A stretch of 64,000 nt of DNA, taken from CAYRWR01 sp964428015. Lineage in GTDB: Bacteria > Spirochaetota > Brevinematia > Brevinematales > CAYRWR01. Position 1 is the first letter of the stretch. Each line of letters starts with the position of its first letter. The position numbers and the translations under genes are program-made. This document shows positions 26,043 through 34,091 of the stretch, piece after piece. The DNA is taken from assembly GCA_964428015.1 (NCBI GenBank), contig CAYRWR010000008.1:32923-96922 (forward strand), read 5' to 3'. The notes under the pieces were generated by a model. That model had not been told where the DNA came from. It made no database searches and saw nothing but the letters and a program-made list of their open reading frames with translations.

Positions 26043-26222
26043 CAGCAACACGAACAGGTCTTCCGACTTATGAGGCTAAGGTCTTTCCTGGGAAGCAAGC
26101 TGTTCTCCCGACCTTCGCGGTTTCCCACTGGACAGGTGCTGGCTTCCTTGTTCCTCATTTACGGCTGCGGGGGCAGTCGGGGATTCTCACCCCATTCCCT
26201 TCGAATATCCGCGTGCTGTGAT
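26043..26222 (-). promoter_or_regulatory. Adenosylcobalamin (B12) riboswitch upstream of nrdD
   Basis: Read on the minus strand, the conserved core is clear: AAGGGAATGGGGTGAGAATC, then CCCCGACTGCCCCCGCAGCC with GTAA, then the B12-box AGTCGGAAGACCTG near 26055-26070. Closing-stem halves CAGCACG (about 26218-26212) and CGTGTTG pair. Family knowledge: such riboswitches shut off B12-independent enzymes when coenzyme B12 is present, which fits a B12-dependent (class II) reductase elsewhere in this genome. The ~120 bases to the nrdD ribosome site hold a hairpin (GAAAG-CTGAT / ATCAG-CTTTC) but no T-run, so translational control is more likely. Confidence 0.92.
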
Positions 26223-26277
26223 TCTTATTATGCCGGACAGTTCTGAAAAACGCAAGACTTTTCAAAAAAAATCTTAT

Positions 26278-29061
26278 TCAAAACTGTCTGTCTGAAAAAT
26301 ATTCTCCCACCTGTTTTTGCAAGGGGGATATTCGTTGGGGAATTTTATCATCCTGGAATAAATATCCCGCGTCATAGGAGATGCCCCAGTGATAACCCCA
26401 TCTGTTGTCATTGATGGCATAGTAGACTTCACCGGCTACCCGGAGACCGATATACTGGAAGAGCACCATGTTGAGGCTCATGGAAACATACAAGCTATGG
26501 TAATAATCCTGCAGCAGACTGGCGGCACGGTAGCCTGCCAGAGAGTATAGCCTCTGGATGTAAAAGGGTAGAGCACCCAAACCTCTTTGTATTTCCAGAC
26601 TAAACAGATTCATCCTGGCATTGGCGTAGAGGTAGAGAGTCCCGCTATCCGGCCGCAGGGCATATTCAGATAGGAGAGGTTTGTAATGGTAGTAAAAATC
26701 AAAATCACTCCCGCTCAGCGATAAACTACTGTTCAGCACCCAGGCGGCATGCATGGTCACGAATAGAGGCAGGGCCTGAGGGGAAAAGAAGGTGTCTGCT
26801 TCTATCTTCCACTTATCGCCCTGGAAAGGGTGATCCAGATAGAGACTGAACTGTATGCCTCTGGCCCGGGGAAAAGGATACAAACCGGTATAACTGGATA
26901 TCCGGGCCCATATTCCCCATTGAGTAGTCAGGAAGCTGTAGGGTGTGGCATATACCTGAGGAGAGTCAATGCTGATAAAGCTGAAGGCATCATGTATCAG
27001 ACTAAAACCCAGATGCAGGAAATGATTCACAGGCAGAAAATACCAGGTATGGCCTATGTCCAGGGAGATACTGGTACTGCGGAATTTATACGCGCTCAAA
27101 TCAGGTTTAAAGAGTTCATCTTTAAAGCTGATCATCCAGGGTAATTCCGTAGCGGTATTCTGCCAGGTGATATCCAGATTGACAAATGGGGCCAGCAGGC
27201 TGTAATCCAGGTAGGGCATGATAATATTATTGCGGGAGGGGTCAGCCAGGTAGGTGACCAGTCCGATCCCCTGCAGGGATGTCCCGTACAGGTGGGGCCA
27301 GGGTGCCCATAATTGGGGCTTGAGAAAAGCCAGTGTTTTGTAGGGTTTCTCTGTGAGGTGAGTGACTGGAGGTAATGGAGCTTGATTGGTCAGATTCAGC
27401 TCTTGCCACTGGACCCTGCTGGTGAGCGGGTGTATACCTGAGGGTAGCTGCATCAGTTTGTCACCCCGGGAAAACTGTCCCAGATAATACAACCGGTCTG
27501 AAGTAATCAGGGGCAGGTGAATGCCACCCAGAATCTGATTGGTATATTGATAGAGGATGTCTCCTTCTATATAGGCTCCCTGACTCAAACCTCTGCCGTC
27601 ATGCCAGGAAAAACAAATCTGATTAGAATGGACAGAGATATCCCTTATCTGAGGCAGAAGGGGTGTATTCGGACTTTCCGGTTGCGTCATAATTTCCACA
27701 GAATTATTGTCCGGGTTAAATCGCGCGATATACTTTAATCCATGCAGACGCAGTGAAAAAAGGATACTGCCGTCCTGCCGGGAGGAAGGGCTCCCGAAAT
27801 ACATTTCCGGTTCACCCTGGAGTAGCACCTTTACTCCTTCCGGAGAGAGAAAGACCAGATCGGTGAGAAACCCCCGGGGCTGTACGGCGACGATGCCGTC
27901 CCGGTAAAACCCGGCTTCTCTCACACCCGTCCATTGAACTTTTTCCCAGTGATGCCGTCTCAGGTCAAAAACCTGGACCAACAGACGGGGCTTGCCTCTT
28001 AACAGTGAAGACCGGCTGACCAGCAGGCGCCTACCGTCTGGGTGTAGTACCAGGCGGTCTATATAAGCATCAGTTTTTACTACCAGTTTTTCTTTGTGAG
28101 TGGCGGTGTCATAGCTGTATATAGCCTGTCGGAAGCCATCCTGATAGTATAGCAACCTGCCGTCACTGACTATTGAATCGACAGACAGGTAGGGCTTTAG
28201 GATGATATTGGTATTGGTGAGGAGGGGGAAATCCAGGATCATTGTCTTCCGGAAATCCTGCCATTCCTGTCTCAGACTATTGGTATAGGTGAGACGGAAG
28301 CTGCCGGGCAGCATCAAAAAAGGATTACCCCCTCCGGTCCGGTGCCAGAGTTCCCGGTACTTATCCAGGCCGTATTTGCCAATCAAAAACCGGTTGAAAT
28401 ATCCCCCGTAGTGATAAATGATCCTCCCTCCAGGGTAGAGGTCAAAACCTCCGCTAGCCTGACTCAAGGATTTAAATCTGCCCTCAGCCTGATCCTGGCG
28501 CAGTTCATCCTTAACTATATTTAAATTACCCCGGCCGAAACCGTCCAGACTTTCTACACTGACGGTCACCCCTTCTACCATAAAGCCGGGTATCATGTAC
28601 ATCTGAGGCAGGACCCAGCTGCCGAAAAGGTGGTAGGCAAATTCCATCAAGGGGCCCCGGATGGTCAGAGATACGGCATGAGCGAGTTCATGGATAAATA
28701 GTGCCTGGAGGTAGTCGGGATTATGGGCGATGACTGAATCGTTTTCGGAAGGATAGACATAAAGCACAATATGATTTTGAGGGAGGGGCAGAGAGTAGCC
28801 ATTAGCCCCCTGATAATCATCAGAGAGCAGGACAGTGATGCGGTCAGTGCTGGCCCGCTGCAGCAAGCCCTGGACTCTTTCATAATAACTGTCGGCAAAT
28901 CCAGCCAGACGCTGCGCTTCATAGCGACTGTAGTCTGAGTATAGTATATCAAAATATTTGGTACTGATTTGGAATAACCGTGTGCCGGGGGCTGTTTCGC
29001 CGCTAAAGGAAAAAGTGGTCAATAGAAAGATTAGCAGCAGAAAGTAAACAGATTTTTTCAT
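26278..29061 (-). CDS. Surface metallopeptidase-like protein: M1/MA-type HELAH domain, beta-propeller-like region and outer-membrane barrel
   Basis: 927 residues with a signal peptide (MKKSVYFLLLIFLLTTFSFS). Residues 1-270 hold a gluzincin-like site: FIHELAHAVSL near 115-125 (HExxH type: H-E-L-A-H) and a downstream Glu in PGFMVEGVTVSVES. The middle third has repeated strands with DG-R-LLVSR and YDTATHKEKLVV, resembling WD40-like beta-propeller repeats; the last third alternates aromatic and hydrophobic residues with a C-terminal phenylalanine (SDRQF), typical of outer-membrane beta-barrels. It is probably an outer-membrane-anchored peptidase or binding protein; activity unproven. Upstream of the nrd riboswitch, same strand; cotranscription is possible but the riboswitch has its own probable promoter. 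Confidence 0.65.
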   Translation of the reverse strand: MKKSVYFLLLIFLLTTFSFSGETAPGTRLFQISTKYFDILYSDYSRYEAQRLAGFADSYYERVQGLLQRASTDRITVLLSDDYQGANGYSLPLPQNHIVLYVYPSENDSVIAHNPDYLQALFIHELAHAVSLTIRGPLMEFAYHLFGSWVLPQMYMIPGFMVEGVTVSVESLDGFGRGNLNIVKDELRQDQAEGRFKSLSQASGGFDLYPGGRIIYHYGGYFNRFLIGKYGLDKYRELWHRTGGGNPFLMLPGSFRLTYTNSLRQEWQDFRKTMILDFPLLTNTNIILKPYLSVDSIVSDGRLLYYQDGFRQAIYSYDTATHKEKLVVKTDAYIDRLVLHPDGRRLLVSRSSLLRGKPRLLVQVFDLRRHHWEKVQWTGVREAGFYRDGIVAVQPRGFLTDLVFLSPEGVKVLLQGEPEMYFGSPSSRQDGSILFSLRLHGLKYIARFNPDNNSVEIMTQPESPNTPLLPQIRDISVHSNQICFSWHDGRGLSQGAYIEGDILYQYTNQILGGIHLPLITSDRLYYLGQFSRGDKLMQLPSGIHPLTSRVQWQELNLTNQAPLPPVTHLTEKPYKTLAFLKPQLWAPWPHLYGTSLQGIGLVTYLADPSRNNIIMPYLDYSLLAPFVNLDITWQNTATELPWMISFKDELFKPDLSAYKFRSTSISLDIGHTWYFLPVNHFLHLGFSLIHDAFSFISIDSPQVYATPYSFLTTQWGIWARISSYTGLYPFPRARGIQFSLYLDHPFQGDKWKIEADTFFSPQALPLFVTMHAAWVLNSSLSLSGSDFDFYYHYKPLLSEYALRPDSGTLYLYANARMNLFSLEIQRGLGALPFYIQRLYSLAGYRAASLLQDYYHSLYVSMSLNMVLFQYIGLRVAGEVYYAINDNRWGYHWGISYDAGYLFQDDKIPQRISPLQKQVGEYFSDRQF

Positions 29062-29149
29062 AGTTACCCCGGAGTTTTTATTTATTTTAACATGTAACTC
29101 CTGCTAATAAAAGAAAAACCGGATACACCTAAAATATTTCTGAAAAAAA

Positions 29150-29208
29150 TTGACAAAATTAACCAACTCTCTTATCATATTCCCGCATGATGCACTGAAT
29201 CAGTGCAT
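29150..29208 (+). promoter_or_regulatory. Promoter and 19-base palindrome for the CBM21 lipoprotein
   Basis: TTGACA (29150-29155), a 17-base spacer and TATCAT (29173-29178). Just downstream, ATGCACTGA-A-TCAGTGCAT (29190-29208) is a perfect palindrome around a single central A; it would cover the transcription start region and could be an operator. It differs from the LacI operator at 14611. Confidence 0.65.
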
Positions 29209-29248
29209 ACAGCATTAAAAAAGTGATAAAAAATTTCGGAGGAAAGTA

Positions 29249-29794
29249 ATGAAAATGAGGTTATGGTTGACTGTGGTGGTCGCGGCTCTGGCTCTGAGTA
29301 CTGGTTGTTCTTTAAACGATGTTAAGGCTTATGGCCCTGGTGAAGTGGTGGTATATGATGATGGTGACCTGGTCATCACTTCAGAAAAACTGTCTGATAT
29401 TTCTGTTCCTGAAGTTGGACAGGCTCAGACTATGGGTGTGACTGCACCGTCTACTGCTAATGTCTGGCGTATATCCCAGGAAGTCCTGCGTTACTACCGC
29501 CAGGGTGGAACTCTGTATGTTTCCGGTCAGCTCAAAGTTGACGCTGGTGTCAAGAATCTGGCTTATTCCAAGACTGTAGGTATCCGTTATACTGTAAATA
29601 ACTGGGCCAGCTGGACTGATTCCAATGGCAGCTGGAGCTATCATGTCGACTCCAATAATACTGACGTGTTCACCATTTATTCCGCGTCTACTATCAATCC
29701 TGGAGCTACTATGAAGTATGCTATCTACTTCAAGGTAAGCGGTCAGACCTACTGGGACAACAATAACTCTGCTAATTACACTGCCCAGTTCTAA
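29249..29794 (+). CDS. Starch-binding lipoprotein with a CBM21-type domain
   Basis: 181 residues with lipobox LSTGC (Cys20). After ~65 residues of linker, residues about 105-180 form a CBM21-like carbohydrate-binding domain: VGIRYTVNNWASWTDSNGSW, DVFTIYSASTINPGATM, KYAIYFKVSGQTYWDNNNSA then NY. The Y-W-D-N-N-x-x-x-N-Y signature and the W in the NNW loop are hallmarks of CBM21, best known from fungal glucoamylases and protein-phosphatase-1 glycogen-targeting subunits. No enzyme domain is present, so it is a surface glucan-capture protein. SD-like GGAGG precedes ATG by 6 bases; own promoter, own terminator; monocistronic. Confidence 0.75.
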   Translation: MKMRLWLTVVVAALALSTGCSLNDVKAYGPGEVVVYDDGDLVITSEKLSDISVPEVGQAQTMGVTAPSTANVWRISQEVLRYYRQGGTLYVSGQLKVDAGVKNLAYSKTVGIRYTVNNWASWTDSNGSWSYHVDSNNTDVFTIYSASTINPGATMKYAIYFKVSGQTYWDNNNSANYTAQF

Positions 29795-29805
29795 ACATTT
29801 CTATT

Positions 29806-29839
29806 AAAAAAAGCCCCCTGTAAAGGGGGCTTTTTTTTT
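29806..29839 (+). terminator. Terminator of the CBM21 lipoprotein gene
   Basis: GCCCCCT (29813-29819) pairs with AGGGGGC (29824-29830), loop GTAA, flanked by A7 on the left and T9 on the right. Confidence 0.9.
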
Positions 29840-29907
29840 GTCCTTAAACTTGTTGGTATTGGCTTAATATGGTAAAGTTACAAATCTGAAAAGAGCGGAG
29901 GTGAATA

Positions 29908-30267
29908 GTGGCAGATGATGTGGAATACCTGGGAAATGACCGGAGAAGGGCATCCGGTCCCATTCTGAACTGTACCCGGACTTTTTATTCTACCGATACA
30001 GAACCTTGTGTTATGACTGAGTTCCAGGGCCAGGAGTGGTACCATGGTACAGGAGTCAGGCCGGAGGATCATCCCGGTCGCTCAGTTTTACGTATTCTGG
30101 ACCAGCACCTTCCGGGGACAGAGTGCGGGTTTTGCCAAAGTAAAAACGTACTGGTGATTTCCCTGCAGGGCTGTGTGTCCTGGAATTCCGGAGATGCCTA
30201 TTATGACTATGAAGTGAAATGCCAGGACTGCGGGAAATTTTCGTCATTTTCTTATTCTGAGAATTAG
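29908..30267 (+). CDS. Small zinc-ribbon-like protein of unknown function
   Basis: 119 residues from GTG 29908, with GGAGG 6 bases upstream. Two CxxC pairs, CGFC at about 73-76 and CQDC at about 104-107, form a plausible zinc ribbon, flanked by aromatic residues (YYDYEVKCQDCGKFSSFSY). The N-terminal half is polar with no recognised motif. No signal peptide or membrane helix. It ends just before the convergent TPR gene. Function not assigned. Confidence 0.6.
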   Translation: MADDVEYLGNDRRRASGPILNCTRTFYSTDTEPCVMTEFQGQEWYHGTGVRPEDHPGRSVLRILDQHLPGTECGFCQSKNVLVISLQGCVSWNSGDAYYDYEVKCQDCGKFSSFSYSEN

Positions 30268-30277
30268 ATATTAGTGC

Positions 30278-30640
30278 TCAGTCATTTCTATGTTTTAAAC
30301 CCAGCCCTTCCGCCAGTGTATAATATTCCTCTGCCTTGTCACGGTTACCGTTGATCTCCCAGGAGTGCCCCATATTGACATAGAGTGAAGGCAGAAATTC
30401 ATTTATGGAGTCATTATCTGTACGCAGGGCGCAGTCCAGAGCGGTCTGGTTCCAGTGCAGTGTATCCTGGGGAGTATCCTGAAACCTGGCTACATAATGA
30501 GCGGCGATACAGCGTTCATAGTCATCCTGAGCCGAGTCCCAGGCCTGCTGATACAGGCGGCGGGCATCCTCACTGTGATGCTCGAATTCAGCGCGTGTAC
30601 CCTGCATACAAAGCTGTATAATAGGATTATGTATATCCAT
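30278..30640 (-). CDS. Small TPR-like protein
   Basis: 120 residues. Two tetratricopeptide-like helical pairs are visible: RAEFEHHSEDARRLYQQAWD at about 15-35 and FLPSLYVNMGHSWEINGNRDKAEEYYTLAEGLG at about 82-115, with the small-residue spacing of TPRs. Cytoplasmic, no signal peptide. It is the last gene of the minus-strand murF group, after the 30686 gene. The partner protein is unknown. Confidence 0.6.
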   Translation of the reverse strand: MDIHNPIIQLCMQGTRAEFEHHSEDARRLYQQAWDSAQDDYERCIAAHYVARFQDTPQDTLHWNQTALDCALRTDNDSINEFLPSLYVNMGHSWEINGNRDKAEEYYTLAEGLGLKHRND

Positions 30641-30685
30641 AGTGATTCCTTATCAAAGGGGATTACTCCCGGGACAGAGCGGCAT

Positions 30686-31030
30686 CTAGCGGGGATTTTT
30701 ACACTCTTTGCATTGACTTTCCGGGATATGGGTGACAAAGGCCCCGAGATGGGTAGAGTCGGCCACGCCATCATATTCCGCGAAGTTGTTGCGGATCACG
30801 CATTTGAACCAGGCCAGGGGATCTGCAAAGTCTGAGTCCAGGTCTCGTCCGCACTGGCAGCGGCCTGATTGACGGTAGGCGGAGATATCCGCGTCGATGA
30901 GGGTTCGTCCCATATCTTCTTTATAAAAATCATCCAGGGTCATAGCTTCATGCGCCTTGCCCAGCCACAGTTCTACCCAGATTTCGTCCTCGTGTACAAA
31001 ATATTCCAGGCTGATCCTGCCCCTATCCAT
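30686..31030 (-). CDS. Uncharacterised Cys-containing protein downstream of murF
   Basis: 114 residues. ATG 31030 overlaps the murF stop region (murF ends at 31031), so the pair is translationally coupled. CQCG at about 58-61 and CKEC at about 108-111 could bind zinc, but they are far apart and the match to a known ribbon is weak. No domain family is recognised. Together with the TPR gene it forms a small tail of the murF operon. Confidence 0.55.
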   Translation of the reverse strand: MDRGRISLEYFVHEDEIWVELWLGKAHEAMTLDDFYKEDMGRTLIDADISAYRQSGRCQCGRDLDSDFADPLAWFKCVIRNNFAEYDGVADSTHLGAFVTHIPESQCKECKNPR

Positions 31031-32389
31031 CTATTTTGCTCCTGTCAGGGCTTTGACCACCTCTTCCAGGTGCATGCCCCGCGAGGCCTTGACCAGCACG
31101 GTATCCCCGGATCTGACCTGCTCTCTGCTCAGCTTGACCAGGCCGTCCAGGTCATCGGCCCACATTGTCTGTATGGAGGCATGACGCAGAACCGACTCGA
31201 TCTCCCGGCTGAGAGGGCCGTAGCCCAGTACCAGATCGGCAGCCTGCTCAGCCCCGATGAATTCACCTATCATACGGTGCAGAGGAGCGGCATGGCGGCC
31301 CAGCTCCAGCATGTCCGACAGGATGGCTACCCGCCGGGGCTTGAGACCGGACAGTAGACGCAGCGCCGCCTGCATGGAGGAGGGGTTGGCATTATAGCAG
31401 TCGTTTATGAGAGTGATATCATTTTTTTTGATTATCTCGCTGCGCTGGGCTACGGCAGAGAATTTCTGTACCGCGTCGATACGATCGGCGAGACCTACCT
31501 GGTAAAATTCACCCACAGCCAGTCCGGCCGCCAGGTTTTCCAGGTTGTGCTGACCCGGCAGGGGAAAACGGAACTCCTGACCCTGGTAGGACAACAGATA
31601 GCCCTCCAGCCCCAGGTCCTGCACTATGGTGAGATCTGATTTGCCGTATTCGATCACGGTAGCCGGGCATTTGGCCTGAAAGTAGCTGAAGTAGCTGTCG
31701 TCCCGGTTCAGGAACATAAAGCCCCGGGGATTGAGCCCGGTGAAGATCTCGCTCTTGGCGTCGGCGATGGCATCCTGTGAGCCCAGCAGTCCGATGTGCG
31801 CGTAGCCCACGTTAGTGATCAGCCCCACCAGCGGCTCCGACATCTGGGACAGACGCATGATCTCCCCGGTATGATTCATACCCATCTCCAGTACCATGAT
31901 GTGACTGGTGGGAGGTGCCTCCAGCATGGTGAGGGGCAGACCGATTTCATTATTGAGATTTTTACGGGCGCTATGGATATTGTATTTCCGGGACAGGATG
32001 GCCACGATCAGCTCCCGGGTAGTGGTCTTGCCCGAGCTGCCGGTGAGTGCCATTACCGAGCAGAAGATCTCGTTCTTATAGGTCTTAGCCAGTTGGCCCA
32101 GCGCGGTCAGACTATCATTGACCAGCCACACCCGGCTGTCAGTGAGCAGAGGCAGTACTTTTTTGCCGCCTTTCTTTTCGAGGATAAAGATCCGCACTCC
32201 CTGCTGCCAGGCCTGCACCGCAAAGGCATTGCCGTCGAAATTATCCCCTTTGATCCCGATGAAGCACTGTCCCGGCTGAATAGTCCGGCTATCGGTGGAA
32301 AAGCTGTCTACTCTGAACTCCCCGGGAGTTCCCTGTTCCATGGGAGGGTTTTTCAGAGCCTGTTCAAAAAAACGCTGGTCAAATATCAT
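31031..32389 (-). CDS. murF: UDP-N-acetylmuramoyl-tripeptide--D-alanyl-D-alanine ligase
   Basis: 452 residues, normal MurF length. The Mur-ligase ATP loop is GSSGKTTTR at about 116-124; LNNEIGLPLTMLE and VLEMGMNHTGEI follow, and the C-terminal domain has DCYNANPSSMQAALRLL, the MurF-typical signature. It adds D-Ala-D-Ala to the UDP-MurNAc-tripeptide (or the Orn/Lys version) in cytoplasmic peptidoglycan synthesis. The gene shares a coupled operon with two small proteins downstream rather than the usual dcw cluster. Upstream is a ~500-base spacer with a GC-rich hairpin cluster. Confidence 0.95.
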   Translation of the reverse strand: MIFDQRFFEQALKNPPMEQGTPGEFRVDSFSTDSRTIQPGQCFIGIKGDNFDGNAFAVQAWQQGVRIFILEKKGGKKVLPLLTDSRVWLVNDSLTALGQLAKTYKNEIFCSVMALTGSSGKTTTRELIVAILSRKYNIHSARKNLNNEIGLPLTMLEAPPTSHIMVLEMGMNHTGEIMRLSQMSEPLVGLITNVGYAHIGLLGSQDAIADAKSEIFTGLNPRGFMFLNRDDSYFSYFQAKCPATVIEYGKSDLTIVQDLGLEGYLLSYQGQEFRFPLPGQHNLENLAAGLAVGEFYQVGLADRIDAVQKFSAVAQRSEIIKKNDITLINDCYNANPSSMQAALRLLSGLKPRRVAILSDMLELGRHAAPLHRMIGEFIGAEQAADLVLGYGPLSREIESVLRHASIQTMWADDLDGLVKLSREQVRSGDTVLVKASRGMHLEEVVKALTGAK

Positions 32390-32888
32390 TTGGATACCTC
32401 TTTCCTGATTCTGATTATAGCATTTTCAGGGAAAATTGACAATTCAAACAGGGTTAATCTCTGGTTTATATATCCCACATTTCTGTCGAAGTCGAGCCCT
32501 CCCGTAGAGCTCCTCCGCGGGATGGGTCAGCGGCAGGTCAGCCGCGGGGATATATCCCAGTACCCCGGAGGGGTACGCTCCCGGGTGCGGCGGTAGGGGC
32601 AGGGCCCTGGAGGTTTTCCCTGGGAATGAATCCTCTTTCAGGCAGTGAAGGGTAATGCCGGTACAGGATTAATTCAGCAGACCCTCAATTTCTCAAGAGG
32701 ACTTTTCAGGTTACTTTTTCATAGGTTGCCCGGGGCCGTTGGTAGGAAATACCGTAGACAGAGAAAAGGGAAGGGGAAAGGACTAGGGAAGGGAACTTTT
32801 CCAAGTAAAGTTTTAAGATACATTTATGATTTTTTAAAAAGACAGTTTCTGAGGTCTTCTGTGGCTATATTGGCCCCAGCGGTCTCCG
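32390..32888. repeat. Intergenic region with palindrome-dense GC-rich element (32490-32600)
   Basis: A 499-base gap. Between 32490 and 32600 three palindromes lie in 47 bases: GCGGC/GCCGC (32530-32545), GGGATATATCCC (32547-32558) and GTACCCC-GGA-GGGGTAC (32560-32576); a GAGC/GCTC pair lies just before. From about 32640 to 32888 the sequence is AT- and purine-rich with no promoter, terminator or gene that I can support; a 107-codon plus-strand frame starting at 32645 has no ribosome site and was rejected. Confidence 0.5.
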
Positions 32889-33248
32889 CTATTGGGACAG
32901 CCTGTGCAGCGCTTCCTGAACATGCGGCACAAAACAGACCTGTCCCCCCCGGTTGGATTCCCGGATAAAGTCTCTGAGGCTCCGGCTCTCGATCTGCTCC
33001 CAGTCTCCCACTATGGCAAGGCGAAGCTGGTAGTTGGAGTATTTCTGCAGGATCTCCCCGGCCAGGCCGCTGGACAGCTGAAAAAAGCTATCATCCAGAT
33101 CAGCCGCGTGCAGGATGTGGCAGGATGCTCCCATCTCCGAGGCTTCCGCCAGAAAGTCCAGAGCATCCTGGGGAGTAATGATTTTTGTGGATCCCGGGGT
33201 CAGCTCCGCGATCCGGACCGGTCCCAGAGGATGAAGTATGATCTCCAT
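32889..33248 (-). CDS. DUF4180 protein
   Basis: 119 residues from ATG 33248; an upstream in-frame ATG at 33404 would run through the divergent regulator's operator region and is rejected. The core is TPQDALDFLAEASEMGAS, FFQLSSGLAGEILQKYSNYQ and RDFIRESNRG, all positions conserved in DUF4180. The family is small, cytoplasmic and of unknown function; neighbours of the family are often TetR or stress genes. Here it is divergent from the TetR-ABC operon with a ~200-base intergenic region, so the two may share control. A hairpin-rich spacer separates it from murF. Confidence 0.8.
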   Translation of the reverse strand: MEIILHPLGPVRIAELTPGSTKIITPQDALDFLAEASEMGASCHILHAADLDDSFFQLSSGLAGEILQKYSNYQLRLAIVGDWEQIESRSLRDFIRESNRGGQVCFVPHVQEALHRLSQ

Positions 33249-33355
33249 GATATGCTCCCGTTTCAAAAAAATCAGGGTATACTCTATTATAAAAAAGATT
33301 TTTGGGCAAGAAACAGTAACCACTACTCTCAAGTCCTTAAAATAAAAAAAAACAC

Positions 33356-33435
33356 TTGACAGAAGAGGTTTCACCCTGTATATTATAGTTGACCATGTGG
33401 TCAATAATTTGGCTTAATTTTGACCATGTGGTCAA
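33356..33435 (+). promoter_or_regulatory. tetR promoter with two TetR operators
   Basis: TTGACA (33356-33361), 17-base spacer, TATATT (33379-33384). Two identical perfect palindromes TTGACCATGTGGTCAA follow at 33389-33404 (covering the start site) and 33420-33435, 31 bases centre to centre, just ahead of the tetR ribosome site. They are ideal autoregulatory TetR operators. Confidence 0.85.
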
Positions 33436-33446
33436 AAGGAGGATAT

Positions 33447-34091
33447 ATGCCTTCCACGATGTTTTTTAACCTCAGTCCGGAGAAACAAGAGCACATTCTG
33501 GACAATTGCCTGGAAGTCTTTATTGAAAAAGGTTATTTTCAGGCATCTACCAATGACATGGTCAGACGTACCGGAATCTCCAAGGGCAGTATCTGGCACT
33601 ATTTTGACTCCAAGGAAGACTTATATTTTTATCTGCTGCGTAAATCCGGTCAGGTAATCTCTGAGGTCCTGTCTTTGCACCGGGATACCTTTTCCGGTGA
33701 CCCTTTTACCCGCATACGGGAAATGAGTATAGCCGGACTGGATGTCTATATCCGCTATCCCCGCTATTATCAGTTATCCCTGACTCTGACTCAGCCCGGG
33801 ATGGAGGAGATCCGACAACGGTTTATCGGACAGGAAGCGGGGAGCTCTATGGACGAATTTGCGGCATTATTTCAGGATCTGGATGACAGTTATTTTAAAT
33901 ACGGAAAAGCGGCGACTCTGCCGGCATTACGCTGGATGTATCTGGGGATCAAGACAGAGATGATCTACAATCCTGTCCAGCTGGAGCCGGAACAGTTTAA
34001 GAAAAAATTTCTGGAGGACCTGGATCAGGCCATGCTGATCCTGAAATATGGAGCTCTGCAGTATAAATTCAGGACCGGGGAGGAAAAATGA
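33447..34091 (+). CDS. TetR-family transcriptional regulator
   Basis: 214 residues from ATG 33447, with AAAGGAGG at 5-base spacing; the GTG-type start at 33420 lies inside an operator. The HTH is TNDMVRRTGISKGSIWHYFD at about residues 33-52, followed by the classical helix-4 SKEDLYFYLLRK. The C-terminal ligand-binding half is divergent, as is usual. Its stop overlaps the ATPase start by 4 bases, so repressor and exporter are coexpressed. Two operator palindromes just upstream argue for self-repression relieved by the exported compound. Confidence 0.9.
   Translation: MPSTMFFNLSPEKQEHILDNCLEVFIEKGYFQASTNDMVRRTGISKGSIWHYFDSKEDLYFYLLRKSGQVISEVLSLHRDTFSGDPFTRIREMSIAGLDVYIRYPRYYQLSLTLTQPGMEEIRQRFIGQEAGSSMDEFAALFQDLDDSYFKYGKAATLPALRWMYLGIKTEMIYNPVQLEPEQFKKKFLEDLDQAMLILKYGALQYKFRTGEEK

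Noticed and set aside
32645..32968. 107-codon plus-strand frame
   Set aside because: No ribosome site, low-complexity Lys/Arg/Gly run, overlaps the DUF4180 gene on the other strand.
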